Below, in pieces: positions 10,325 through 19,697 of a stretch of 64,000 nucleotides of DNA. The stretch lies in the NCBI RefSeq assembly GCF_000204055.1, contig NW_006768804.1, forward strand, positions 541,166 through 605,165, read 5' to 3'. Source of the stretch: Melampsora larici-populina 98AG31 (Eukaryota > Basidiomycota > Pucciniomycetes > Pucciniales > Melampsoraceae). Each line of letters begins with the position of its first letter. Positions within the stretch are counted from its first letter, which is position 1. The position numbers were made by a program, and so were the translations under genes. The notes under the pieces are model-generated. The model ran no database searches and was not told where the DNA came from. It was given only the letters and a program-made list of their open reading frames with translations.

Positions 10325-13300
10325 TCACACAATGCCAAATAATGTTCGATGAGACTGTAGCATTACACGTCCTAAAGGTTTTGTCAGCATATCAGCTAAC
10401 ATGTCCTTTGAAGCTACATGCTTCACTTGAATTGACCCGTTTTGAACACATTCTCTAACATAGTGATACCTTGTGTGTATATGTTTTGTTCTTGAATGAT
10501 GCTGAGGGTTCTTTGCCAGTGCTTCCGCTCCTTCATTGTCCACATGAAGAGGGATAGCTGACGGCGCATTGATGTGGAGTTCAGACAATAGGTTCTTTAG
10601 CCAGATACCCTCACGACTTGAATCTGATAGCGCTTTATATTCGGCCTCTGTACTTGAGAGAGAGACCGTCGATTGCTTGCGAGACTTCCACGAGACCGCT
10701 CCTTGGCCCCAACGATAGGTGTAGCCAGATGTTGATTTACGATCGTGCCTGTCCTCGGCCCAGTCCGAGTCAGAGTAACCAGAGATAGTTGGTGTACCTC
10801 CGAGAGTGAGCCTGAGATGAGATGTTGTTAGAAGATAATTTAACACTCGTACTGCTGCAAGCCAGTGAGACTCCGAAGGATCACGCAGGAACTGTGATAG
10901 TCGACTGATAGCGAATGAAATGTTGGCTCTTGTGCATTGAGCCACCCATAGAAGGGCGCCAATCAGACTTTGGTAGTGGCCACTCGACTTTGGCTCATCT
11001 TCCCGTCGAGGCATGAGATCTTTGAAATTGGAGTCGGTAGGTGTGTGAATCGAGACATGAGTTGATGGCAAGAACTTTTCACCTAACTCTTTGATGTAAT
11101 GTGCTTGATTTAGAAACACCAGTTTCTTATCCACATCTCGTCGTATGTCGAGAGATAAGAAATGATGAAGTTCTTCGTTTGATGAGATTTCGAAACGAGA
11201 GGAGAGATCGGTGATGAAGGAGTTGACAAAGTCATCGGGACCTAAAACCGAAAGGTCATCGACGTGAACGGTGACCATTCCAACCAGTTTCTTGTCCTTG
11301 AGACGAAAGTAGAGAGTGGGGTCATAGGATGATTGTTGAAGACCCAACGTGATGAGAACAGCATGCAACTCCCGATTCCACTGCCTCGGAGATTGCTTCA
11401 AACCGTAGATTGATCGGATAACTTCACAAACCCAATCCGGATTATTGGGATCTTCGTAACCTGGCGGTTGAGACATATAAACGGGTTCATCAAGATGCCC
11501 GTTCAGAAAAGCTGTCTTGATGTCAACTTGTCGTCCAGACCACCTCTTCGATGCCATGAGGGAGAGAGCTAGGCGGAGAGTCTCCAACTTAGTGGTCGGA
11601 GCAAAGACTTCTGTATAGTCAATTCCTTCGACTTGAGCATACCCCATTGCCACCAGACGAGCTTTCAATTTGATGATGGTATTATCGACCCGAAGTTTCA
11701 CCTTAAATACCCATTTGGATTTGATGATTTTACGTTTTTCCGGACGAGGAACTAAACGCCACGTACCCATTCCAATTAGTGAGGAGTACTCCGCGTCAGC
11801 TGCCTTGAGCCATCGGTCTTTGTTTGGCGAACGCAGTAGCTGTTTCCACGTCTTCGGTGTATCGCATGCGTCTTCAGTCAAGGATGCTGAGTTCACAAAG
11901 TTGCCAAGTCGTTGAGGTTGGTTGCGAGCGCGAATGGACCTTCTCGGTGGTAATGGGGCAGCCTCACTCAGCACTTTGGTGACTTCTTGTGGTTGAGGTT
12001 TTGAATGGCCTGGGACCGTAGATGATGGAGGTTTGGCTTGCGGAGACGGAGATTCATTTCGAGGAGAGGAGGATGGTTGAGGAGCATGATCAGGAGACAG
12101 TCGAGGTGGTGAGGTAACATTGCAGATCTTCTTCGAGCGAGAGGGGTTTCTTCGTGGGGGAGTAGATGGACGCCTAGTAGGGATTACACTGTTTGGTGGC
12201 GATGGCCTCGTACGAGTAGGTATGTCAATTGAAGGAGTGCGTACCACAACAGAGGGAGACAAGGAAGAAGACACAATAGGAGGAGAAATGGTAGAGGTAT
12301 TAAGATCTGTGTTTTGAGTTTGACAAGGAGGAGTCTTTGGTAAGACTGAGAACGAGGATGGGCTGAGTGGTTTACGAGATGGATTATGGATGGATGTTGA
12401 CAGACGTCTATGTCTCTGAGACGGAGGATGCTTTTCAGATGAAGGCCACGGTATTTCTACTTGTGGATTACAGGACGGAGAGGGAGGAGATTTTTCGAGC
12501 GATGGAAAGACATCATCATTAAAGATGACATCTCTAGATTTGACCACCTTCTTATTGGTGATGTCCCATAAGTTGTAACCATTTCCATCAGGAAGGTATG
12601 ACAGAAGAACAGCACGCCTGGCTTTGGGATCGAGTTTGAGACGATTTGCTTCAGGGACTTTAAAGTAGACCTCACAACCAAAAGCATGAAGTTTGGACAG
12701 GTCAACTGGGGAAGTAGAGACAAGAGAACAAGGAGACTTAAAACCCGAAGGAGTGAAACAGGGGATAGAGTTGAGAGAATGAGCAAGAAAGCGTAAGGCA
12801 TCAACCCAAAAGCTTTTGGGAAGACCTGAACTGAGAAGGGAGCATCGGATGTGATTGTTGATAGTGCGATTTGCCCTTTCAGACACGCCATTTAGTTGAG
12901 GAGAATGAGGAGGACCGGGAAAATGCTCAATGCCACAGTCCGTTAAGTAGGATGAAAACTCCTTTGATAGATACTCCCCTCCATTATCTGTTCGCAGTTT
13001 CTTGATGGAGGCGGATAGGTGTAGCTCAAACTTGGATCGAAAAGCTTTGAAGCAAGAAAAGACATCACTCTTAGATTTCATGGGATACATGATAGTAAAC
13101 TTTGAGTAATCGTCGATGAAAGTTACAAAATATTTATATCCTTCTCGCGATGACACCTCAAAACTACACACATCGGAGTGAATTAGAGCACCTACAGACG
13201 TGGATCTGTGGTCTGAGCGAGATTTAAAGGAGCTTCTTGCCATCTTGGACTTGACACACACAGGACACCTTTGAACATCTATCTCATTCATGATATCAGG

Positions 13301-13978
13301 CTTGATCCCGGATGTTGATAGAAGTTTCTTCAGCGATTTGAGTCCTATATGACCTAGTTTTCGATGCCAGTGAAGAAGAGTGGAATCAGAAAATTTATCC
13401 GAAGCCAAATTTGAACATGGTTCATCTACCTTAGCAGCCAAGTAGTACAAGTTGCCTCTTTGGTAACCAGTGCTGACCGGTGCTGAGGTGATGGATACAT
13501 CGTCAGCTCGATAGAATGAGCAAGAGGATTTGTTGAACACGAGTATGAAACCATCATCGCAGATTGAAGAAACTGAGAGAAGCGGTTCTTGAAGCGCTGG
13601 AACAAGTAGAGTACGGTGATGGTGATCATTTCCATTCATAGGTAAGACAGTTGTTCCAGAGTGAGTAGCTTTAATAGATGATGAGTCGGCTAATTGGATG
13701 ACTTTCTTCGAGTTTTCAAGACCGGTGATAGATGATTCATGTGGCGTCATTGAAAGCGAACAACCTGAGTCAATATTCCAATCGGACACGTTCACAGCTT
13801 TGGCGGAGACAACTTTAGCGGATTTGACTTGAACGAAGTTTTCTTCGTTGACTGATTCTTCTTCATCATCGCTAAAGTCAAGAGTAAGCACCGAAGTCTT
13901 ACCAGCTTTGGTAGTGAAACGAGAGGAGTTGTTTGACGCTCGAGATGATACACCCCTTCGAGAAGAAGTGGAGGACGG
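10325..13978 (-). CDS. copia-1 Pol (protease, integrase, reverse transcriptase, RNase H)
   Basis: The open frame runs from the codon after the gag stop to 10325. It is in the same frame as gag and has no ATG near its start (first Met about 75 codons in, near 13751), so Pol is expected as a Gag-Pol fusion. Domains in order: protease (NIDSGCSLSMTP), integrase zinc region (HRKLGHIG...CPVCVKSKM), integrase core with Asp in DVCSF, RTDNGGEY and Glu in GVSERANR, a long Ser/Pro-rich linker, reverse transcriptase (SIYGLKQSPRQW; active site VHVDDLS), RNase H (GYSDSDWAED, SSTEAEYKAL, VDNEGAEALAKNP). The end KDMLADMLTKPLG is typical of the family. All catalytic motifs look intact. Confidence 0.9.
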   Translation of the reverse strand, partial: PSSTSSRRGVSSRASNNSSRFTTKAGKTSVLTLDFSDDEEESVNEENFVQVKSAKVVSAKAVNVSDWNIDSGCSLSMTPHESSITGLENSKKVIQLADSSSIKATHSGTTVLPMNGNDHHHRTLLVPALQEPLLSVSSICDDGFILVFNKSSCSFYRADDVSITSAPVSTGYQRGNLYYLAAKVDEPCSNLASDKFSDSTLLHWHRKLGHIGLKSLKKLLSTSGIKPDIMNEIDVQRCPVCVKSKMARSSFKSRSDHRSTSVGALIHSDVCSFEVSSREGYKYFVTFIDDYSKFTIMYPMKSKSDVFSCFKAFRSKFELHLSASIKKLRTDNGGEYLSKEFSSYLTDCGIEHFPGPPHSPQLNGVSERANRTINNHIRCSLLSSGLPKSFWVDALRFLAHSLNSIPCFTPSGFKSPCSLVSTSPVDLSKLHAFGCEVYFKVPEANRLKLDPKARRAVLLSYLPDGNGYNLWDITNKKVVKSRDVIFNDDVFPSLEKSPPSPSCNPQVEIPWPSSEKHPPSQRHRRLSTSIHNPSRKPLSPSSFSVLPKTPPCQTQNTDLNTSTISPPIVSSSLSPSVVVRTPSIDIPTRTRPSPPNSVIPTRRPSTPPRRNPSRSKKICNVTSPPRLSPDHAPQPSSSPRNESPSPQAKPPSSTVPGHSKPQPQEVTKVLSEAAPLPPRRSIRARNQPQRLGNFVNSASLTEDACDTPKTWKQLLRSPNKDRWLKAADAEYSSLIGMGTWRLVPRPEKRKIIKSKWVFKVKLRVDNTIIKLKARLVAMGYAQVEGIDYTEVFAPTTKLETLRLALSLMASKRWSGRQVDIKTAFLNGHLDEPVYMSQPPGYEDPNNPDWVCEVIRSIYGLKQSPRQWNRELHAVLITLGLQQSSYDPTLYFRLKDKKLVGMVTVHVDDLSVLGPDDFVNSFITDLSSRFEISSNEELHHFLSLDIRRDVDKKLVFLNQAHYIKELGEKFLPSTHVSIHTPTDSNFKDLMPRREDEPKSSGHYQSLIGALLWVAQCTRANISFAISRLSQFLRDPSESHWLAAVRVLNYLLTTSHLRLTLGGTPTISGYSDSDWAEDRHDRKSTSGYTYRWGQGAVSWKSRKQSTVSLSSTEAEYKALSDSSREGIWLKNLLSELHINAPSAIPLHVDNEGAEALAKNPQHHSRTKHIHTRYHYVRECVQNGSIQVKHVASKDMLADMLTKPLGRVMLQSHRTLFGIV

Positions 13979-14737
13979 TCAACCTTCATCCGTTTCTTTT
14001 ATCCAACAGTTCGCAACCTCATGATTACGTCTCTTACAGTAAGTGCAGAACTTAGTATTACGTGATGGACCAGACTGAGGTCGAAAACCGGAAGCTCGAG
14101 TTGCGTTTGCTCTTGCTGCAACAGTTTCAGATGATTGATCAAGCGAGGTCTTACGTCGGGTCACTTCATTTTTGATGGCTCGGATGACGGTAGCTGAGTT
14201 GACGGTGGTGCGTTGCATAAGTGGAGTCACGACGGGCAGCCAGTCAACCGGAAGAGAGGTTAAAATAGACGTGGTGAAGATTTCATCGACGGTGAGAGGA
14301 GATTCGCTCGTGATCAGAGAGTCGAGACGTTCATAGACGGTGTGGAGCTTGTCGATGTGAGAAATGACATCGTCACCATCCATTCGGGTAGTGATGAGAC
14401 GGTGAAGGAGATGCATGCGGCCTCCAGACGTGGAGTCCTCATGCGCAAGACGTAGTGAACCCCACATCCCTGCTGCATCTCTTCGATGCGGCTTGATGTA
14501 TTTGAGGTTACCGTCTTCGATAGACCTCGAGATCAAGGTACAGGCTTTGGTGTTGTCGACATCCCAACCTGATGGACGGTCCTTCGCTACGATGGGCTGT
14601 AGGACGTACGAGAGCTTGGCATCTTCAAGAGCAAGTTCGATTTTAAACTCCCAATCGAGATAATTGGAGTCGTCACCGGGGGGACGGAGTGGAGTAATCC
14701 CAGATAGTTTGATTGTCTTATCTGTACTGTCGGTCAT
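13979..14737 (-). CDS. copia-1 Gag with CCHC zinc knuckle
   Basis: 252 codons from ATG at 14737. Gag forms the particle that packages the element RNA. The N-terminal half has the copia Gag pattern (DDSNYLDWEFKIELAL), and the C-terminus has CTYCKRRNHEVANC, a proper CX2CX4HX4C knuckle. It ends at TGA (13979-13981), after which the same frame continues into Pol. Readthrough could set the Gag:Pol ratio; equally, the stop may be a mutation (GGT TGA CCG fits GGT CGA CCG). Confidence 0.88.
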   Translation of the reverse strand: MTDSTDKTIKLSGITPLRPPGDDSNYLDWEFKIELALEDAKLSYVLQPIVAKDRPSGWDVDNTKACTLISRSIEDGNLKYIKPHRRDAAGMWGSLRLAHEDSTSGGRMHLLHRLITTRMDGDDVISHIDKLHTVYERLDSLITSESPLTVDEIFTTSILTSLPVDWLPVVTPLMQRTTVNSATVIRAIKNEVTRRKTSLDQSSETVAARANATRASGFRPQSGPSRNTKFCTYCKRRNHEVANCWIKETDEG

Positions 14738-14875
14738 TGTTCCTTCGGACCTTTCCGAAACGAAGGATACAGACGAGAGAAGATTGAAGCAGATGTGCGA
14801 TGATGATTAGAGTTTTAGAAAGTAGATTCAAGAAGCTAATTGAGTCGTTCGAAGAACTAGGAATTGAGATATGGT

Positions 14876-14909
14876 TTTAATTCAGTCGGTAGACGCTGGG
14901 CTCATAACC
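14876..14909 (-). promoter_or_regulatory. Primer binding site like half of initiator tRNA-Met
   Basis: The + strand reads TTCAGTCGGTAGACGCTGGG then CTCATAACC directly beside the 5' LTR. This is the D-stem to anticodon-loop part of an initiator tRNA-Met (CAU anticodon). The minus (sense) strand is therefore complementary to the 5' half of that tRNA. Drosophila copia is known to use such a cleaved tRNA half as primer. It is not a tRNA gene: acceptor and T arms are missing. Confidence 0.75.
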
Positions 14910-15229
14910 TCTTGAGCTCTGGAACAGTCAGAGAAAGAGACAAAGGAAAGGTTTGTAAATTTCACGGCCTAAATCAGACAAAAAACAGAGAAACAGAAAA
15001 CAGAGAGAAATCCTACCTGGAACAGTCAGAGAAAGAGACAAAGGAAAGGTGAAGAAGAAGCACCTTTCCTTGACTGCTCCAGTAGGATTTATATAGTGAA
15101 ACTTTTACATAACGGTTTTCACATGATGTAATATGTTTGTTGAGCACACACTTAGATTCTACGTATCATGGGTTAGTCTCACAGGACTTTTACATAAAGA
15201 ATTAAAAGTCATGCAGGACTATCCCAACA
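14910..15229 (-). repeat. 5' LTR of copia-1
   Basis: 320 bp, nearly identical to 9864-10183, followed by the TTTCT duplication at 15230-15234. Confidence 0.92.
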
Positions 15230-15528
15230 TTTCTTTGTTGGGATCCGGCACCACTTCCACACACTCCGAAAGATACTTTGATATTGGGTGGAAAGGAGAG
15301 GCTTGATGGAAGAATCGATAAATGAAATGGGTAAATCGAAGGTAGCGTAAGTATGTATGGTGGTGGCTGATAAGTAGAGAAAAGTGTGGCGCAAAGAAAC
15401 CCGGTCCCAAAGATGTCAGCGCAGGGCGTAACGCCCAGATCCTGGAAGTCCCGGGTAGGGACGCGGCAGCGCCGCGCGCTGCGCTACGCCGCGCCGCACG
15501 TTACTTTCTGCGCGGCGAGCCAGACTTG

Positions 15529-15860
15529 TTTGGAGTAATAAAACAAGAGTTGAGATGCTTTCCAATATGCACTTGTTCTCAAGTCAATTACAGTCTAATT
15601 TAGTTAATGCAATGTGTGTATTGCATAGTATTATAGTTAAGAAGGGAGGCACGGATTCATTTTTGGATGAGGCAGAAGAAGAGGCTCAGCAATGGCCAAA
15701 TCAACGAGTTGATGCTTATCAAGTAGCATCTGCTGGTCCTCAAACACAAGCTGCCGATGATAGAGATTGAATGGCAATGTCTATGTGGGCAGCTTGTGTT
15801 CCTCACCCTTGCTATTGAGCTTGAGATCTTAAAATCAAGATGTCTAATCATATTAATCAA
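15529..15860 (+). pseudogene. PIF/Harbinger transposase pseudogene, 3' part
   Basis: The frame interrupted at 5716 resumes as GVIKQELRC, and after a frameshift near 15560 gives LQSNLVNAMCVLHSIIVKKG, the conserved C-terminal helix of PIF/Harbinger nucleases, followed by an acidic tail ending at 15770. This matches the missing C-terminus of the fragment at 3705-5716 and shows that both are one gene split by the hAT insertion. Confidence 0.8.
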
Positions 15861-15999
15861 AGTATTTCCTATTTCATTTTTAAACCTATAAGCAGGCTAC
15901 AACAAACCTATTCATTTCATTCAGACAAGTCATTTAAACAAGTAGGAGATATTGTAGATAACAACTTTGTATCATACTGCTATCCACATTCACCTATTC

Positions 16000-16131
16000 C
16001 CCAGTTGCGCAACAGCAACACAACAGGCAGCGCGGTTGCCAACTGTGCTGCCCATTATGACTTAAGAACCAATGGGTTGCGCTGCTGCGCAACCCCCCGT
16101 TGCTGTTATGCAGCGCAGCGGCCCGGCATTG
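16000..16131. other. GC-rich palindromic stretch
   Basis: Repeated GCGCAAC, TTGCGCTGCTGCGCAA and GCAGCGCAGC words form short inverted repeats in an AT-rich context. It may be the end of a small transposon, but no clear boundary was found. It has no coding features. Confidence 0.35.
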
Positions 16132-16762
16132 CTTTGTGACGTAAATTGACCAAGTTATTCAGGTTTGAAAAAAAAATCACAGACAAAAAATAATATCTTT
16201 GTACGATACATAAGAATTGATTCTGGAATATCTTCCAGAATTATCAATATATGTACACAAAGGAGTTGATATTCCTTTTGAAAATATGTTTCTCCACATT
16301 TTTGTCCTCTAAACCCTTCATGTATGGGCAGTATTTCTATATGTAATTGTGGTGTGTACATGAGCAGTCAACATTTTGATTGTTTCTTTGATTCTAGGCA
16401 GAATATGGCAGAGTTTATGGCAGAAATCTTTGTAAAATACCATTTACATGTATATCAATTCAATTCAGAATGATTTTGGCAATATGTTCCCTCAAAATTT
16501 GTCTTGGGGCAAAGAACTTCAGAGAATCAAACTTGTGGACACATTCAGGAATTACATGTAGAAATACTGCCCATACAGGAAGGCTTTAGGGGACAAAAAT
16601 GTGGAGAAACATATTTTCAAAAGGAATATCAATTTTTTATGTATGTTCATAAAGCTGTAAGATATTCCAGAATCAATCCTTATGTATAGTACAAAAATAG
16701 TATTTTTTGTCCATGATTTTTTTTTCAAACCTCAATAACTCAGCCAATTTACATCACAAAGG
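16132..16762. mobile_element. Foldback element with ~240-bp inverted arms
   Basis: CTTTGTGACGTAAATTGACC at 16132 is inverted at the right end (CCAATTTACATCACAAAG). The arms match in reverse over about 240 bp, including GTTTCTCCACATTTTTGTCC near 16288 and its complement near 16595. Only about 130 bp lies between the arms. No gene. Confidence 0.8.
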
Positions 16763-17119
16763 CTAGGGCACGTTCGGCTGGTTTAGCCAAAAAGTGTTAC
16801 ACAAAAACGCTTTTTCAATTTGCCCCTTTTTCATGGGGTGGGCTGAAAAACTTGAAATTTGGTTTTGCAATTACCAAATACTCAACCCCAGAGCTCATCA
16901 AAAATTTGAAATACAGCGGCAAATAAGGGCAAAAAGTCTTTTTGGTCTCAAAAACAGCCTCAAGGCTGTTTTTCAAAATGGACAAGTTTTTGATCAAACA
17001 AAGTTATCAAATGCCAGTGTTTTTGATGAAGATCAAAAGCTGTTTTGACCAAGAAACAGTTTTTGTCTTTGGTGGTGTTTTTGGCCAAAACCGTTTTTGG
17101 GTTCCAGCCAAACGGGCCC
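16763..17119. mobile_element. Putative MITE
   Basis: TAGGGCACGTTCGGCTGG at the left is answered by CCAGCCAAACGGGCCCTTG at the right, giving an imperfect inverted repeat. The interior has several GGCCAAAA/TTTTGGCC-like words and no convincing gene. Confidence 0.5.
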
Positions 17120-17640
17120 TTGATAAACAATGTATTCTTGGTGGGGAGCTGCAGGAGCAGGTTTGTACAGATTTATGATACTGTATGACATCATCTCAAT
17201 TTTGGTGGTATCCCAACCACTTCTCAACAAACTCTCAATCAATGGATGTTATCCGTGTGGTATCCATTTCATAACTTTCTCAAAACTTGCTAGGGTCAGT
17301 GGGATGCACTGGTCTGCCAGTGACTTGTGATTGGGGGCTGTGATAGCGGAACATTGTCCCGCTCCAAAAAAATTGCTTGAAAGCAGAGTGCTTCAGCTGT
17401 TGGAAGAAGAAGACCGGATCGAACAGAAGAAGACTGGATGGAAGAGAAGAAGACCAAATTGAAGAAGTGGAGATAGGACAAGATGAGATTGAAGCCATGT
17501 AGAAGGGAACTCGTGAAAGGTAATGAGGTGAGTTGGATTTGAAGGGAGGAGAAGAAATGTCAAAGTCAAAAAAGGAGAAGTTGAAAAAAAGATGGCACAA
17601 GTCGGAGTCAAAGGAAAGGGGAGGTAATGAGAGAGGAAGA
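17120..17640. other. Unassigned intergenic DNA
   Basis: Pyrimidine- or purine-biased stretches (GAAGAAGA words 17400-17640) dominate. No gene, RNA or clear repeat boundary was seen. Confidence 0.35.
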
Positions 17641-17878
17641 AGGAAAAAGTCAAAATATCAACAAGTCCCTGTCTCACATACATAATTATTCTGATTATAA
17701 TTGGAATAAATGGAAAAAGGGGTTGTTGGAAATAACTCAGATTATGAGATCATCCAACAAATACTGTTGTATGATAATCCATATATCTCGGCTACCAAAC
17801 AGTGAAAATGATGCTGCAATTATCTTACTGTGGTATTGGCATAATCACAGTAAGATAATTGCAACCAAACGGGCCCTT
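17641..17878. repeat. GGGCCCGTTTGGTTGC MITE, inverted copy
   Basis: Read on the minus strand from 17878, GGGCCCGTTTGGTTGC followed by a sequence with GATTATGCCAATACCACAGT matches 61634-61770 over about 140 bp, including TTTGGTAGCC. It is one end of a MITE family; the partner end was not found. Confidence 0.6.
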
Positions 17879-17959
17879 AAGCTGTGAAATTGATCAATTG
17901 ATGTTTATAAATGATGGAAAGATCTCCTTATGATGAATACAGGCGATTTTTTCCTAATA

Positions 17960-18723
17960 GAGTCAAACCCCTCTAAATCCATACCCCTTGGTGGGAAGGG
18001 AAATGTATGGCTATAGAGGGGTTATGTCTTTGTTGGGGAGCCCTTCTACATGCATACATCCATGGCTATACATGTGATTAGGGCTGTGACCCAACCCAAA
18101 GAGTTCAGGGCCGGCCCCAGGGCCAAACTCAGCCCTGAGTGAGCCTGATGACCTCTGCAAACTGCTCAGGGCCAATCAGGGCCGGTAAGAGACTGGTGTG
18201 AAGGCGTTTTTTTGGCAAAAAAAGGGTCGGAACCCCGGCCAGGTCAGGCGCCCGAGCCGCCTGAAGCGCCCACGGGGCCATATTCAGCTGTCATCGAGCA
18301 GGATCTGGATGCCCCGGGGCGCGTACCGTCAGCTCTGTGAAAGACGTCGGGCAGAGTCGGCCGGGCAGGGCCGGGTCCGGGTCACAGCCCTACATGTGAT
18401 ACCCTCTAAAGACATAGAAAACATGGCTGTAAAGGGTTTTGCAAGTATAGCCATAGTAACTATGTCTTTATGTATATAGCTTGGGCTGTCAGCTGACCTT
18501 GCAGAAAAAATTCTCAGCATTCCTACCTTGCTACTGACCCTTTTTTCTATGGCTGTACGCTGGAAAGATAGGTTTTTATTTGAAATCGGGGTATGGGTTA
18601 CTGTGATAGGCAGAACTATGGGAGTTTATCACTTTTTGGCCCCGCCCAACTTGGGAACCCAAAAACCATGGCTATAGGTGGGCCATAGATTTACACAGGT
18701 ACATCTTTAGAAGGGTTTTACTG
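17960..18723. mobile_element. TA-type (Tc1/mariner-like) non-autonomous element
   Basis: Ends GAGTCAAACCCCTCTAAA and TTTAGAAGGGTTTTACTG form an inverted repeat, with TA on both sides (17958-17959 and 18724-18725). The interior has repeated CCATGGCTATA words and no transposase. It is interrupted by a hAT-type MITE at 18079-18392. Confidence 0.75.
18079..18392. mobile_element. hAT-type MITE
   Basis: A perfect terminal inverted repeat TAGGGCTGTGACCC/GGGTCACAGCCCTA with the 8-bp duplication CATGTGAT on both sides (18071-18078 and 18393-18400). Such ends and an 8-bp duplication are the hAT signature. The interior is unusually GC-rich (GGCCGG, GGGCCG words). No coding capacity. Confidence 0.88.
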
Positions 18724-19697
18724 TACTCACAGCTGAAATCTATTTTGAGAATTACCACTTTTTTGTAAAGTTGTCTGATTTTGAATTACTATAGCTCATT
18801 TTATAGCTCTCTTCATGCTGATCAATAATTCCCCCAATATGCCCTAATTCTGACACTTGATGAATAAGTTATTGAGCTGTAGAGAATGATAAAATAAGCT
18901 TTTTGTCATGTAAATGTTGCTGCATGTGTGTGTAAGCGCTAAAGTCAAAATTCACACCATTCTCTTTGATGCCTAATAAAATTGCCATAAACCCTCTGTT
19001 ACTGCTGGTTTAAGGGTTGTACAATAGGGGGTTTCAACTCAAATTATTTACAGTATTTTGCAGTCCGGTAAGTTGTCTGAGACCATAAAATTTACCGTAA
19101 AATTTAAAAATCCGGGACACCTTTTTAGGTGGTCCGAATTCATAAAACCGTATATTTGCGTAAAAATTCAACAATCCGGACAAGATGACGCACTTTTGTG
19201 GTAGTTTTTACAGCTGACCGATTTGAAAACACAAGTCAAGATCATCTCTTTACCTCTTTACCTCGTTCTCTGTATCTTGACTTTGATCTCCCTCATTGAA
19301 TCAGATCATTAGTTTTCTTCCTCAAGTTTATTTCTTTTCAATCAAATTATCATTTCTTTACCTCGATCATCTCTCATCAAGTTTATCCGCAAGATTCCGT
19401 TTGAATTCGATCTTTCAAATCTAATCTTTAGTTCTTTACCTTCGGCTTCGAATTGCAATCATCAATTCAAAGGTGAGACACACAGCATTTTGATTCATAG
19501 AGGTATACATTTGACTAAATTACCATATTCCATGTTCGGTTTCCACTCTTCAGCCAGCCCGGATTGATTTAGGGTGTAGATAACACCGGTGGTAGAAGTT
19601 TAACCCACTAAAACAATTAGAAGGTTTGTTTTTCTGAATTTATAGAGAATGATTCAGATTTGGAGTGTGCTTGCTGACACTTTGGATTGTTGTCAGA

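Larger units (their letters stand above)
9864..15229 (-). mobile_element. Ty1/copia retrotransposon 1 (copia-1)
   Basis: A 5366-bp element with 320-bp LTRs that differ by about one base on reading (A at 9918 against C in the other LTR), a TTTCT duplication, a primer site, gag, pol and a polypurine tract. On the minus strand the LTR reads TGTTGGGATAG...CTCAAGA. It sits in non-coding DNA of the hAT element. The near-identical LTRs show that it is the youngest layer of this stack. Confidence 0.95.
5717..15528 (-). mobile_element. hAT transposon (with nested copia element)
   Basis: The ends are inverted: CAAGTCTGGCTCGC at 5717 and GCGAGCCAGACTTG ending at 15528. Just inside the left end a strong palindrome (GGCTCGCAGCGCT...AGCGCTACGAGCC, 5722-5753) is followed by more GCGCTAC words; the right end has a GC-rich CGCGCTGCGCTACGCC region (15465-15520). 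The element splits the Harbinger pseudogene and has hAT-type flanks. It encodes a hAT transposase at 6068-9590 (minus). A 5366-bp copia element (9864-15229) entered later, leaving only about 4.4 kb of hAT sequence. Confidence 0.85.

Noticed and set aside
11670..12317. Open frames on the + strand inside copia-1 pol
   Set aside because: They are antisense shadows of the pol coding sequence, with no domain of their own.
14876..14909. A tRNA-Met gene
   Set aside because: Only the D-arm to anticodon-loop part is present, it ends exactly at an LTR, and acceptor and T arms are missing. A primer site explains it.
15465..15528. A separate GC-rich MITE next to copia-1
   Set aside because: The outer GCGAGCCAGACTTG pairs with the left end at 5717, so the stretch is the right end of the hAT element.
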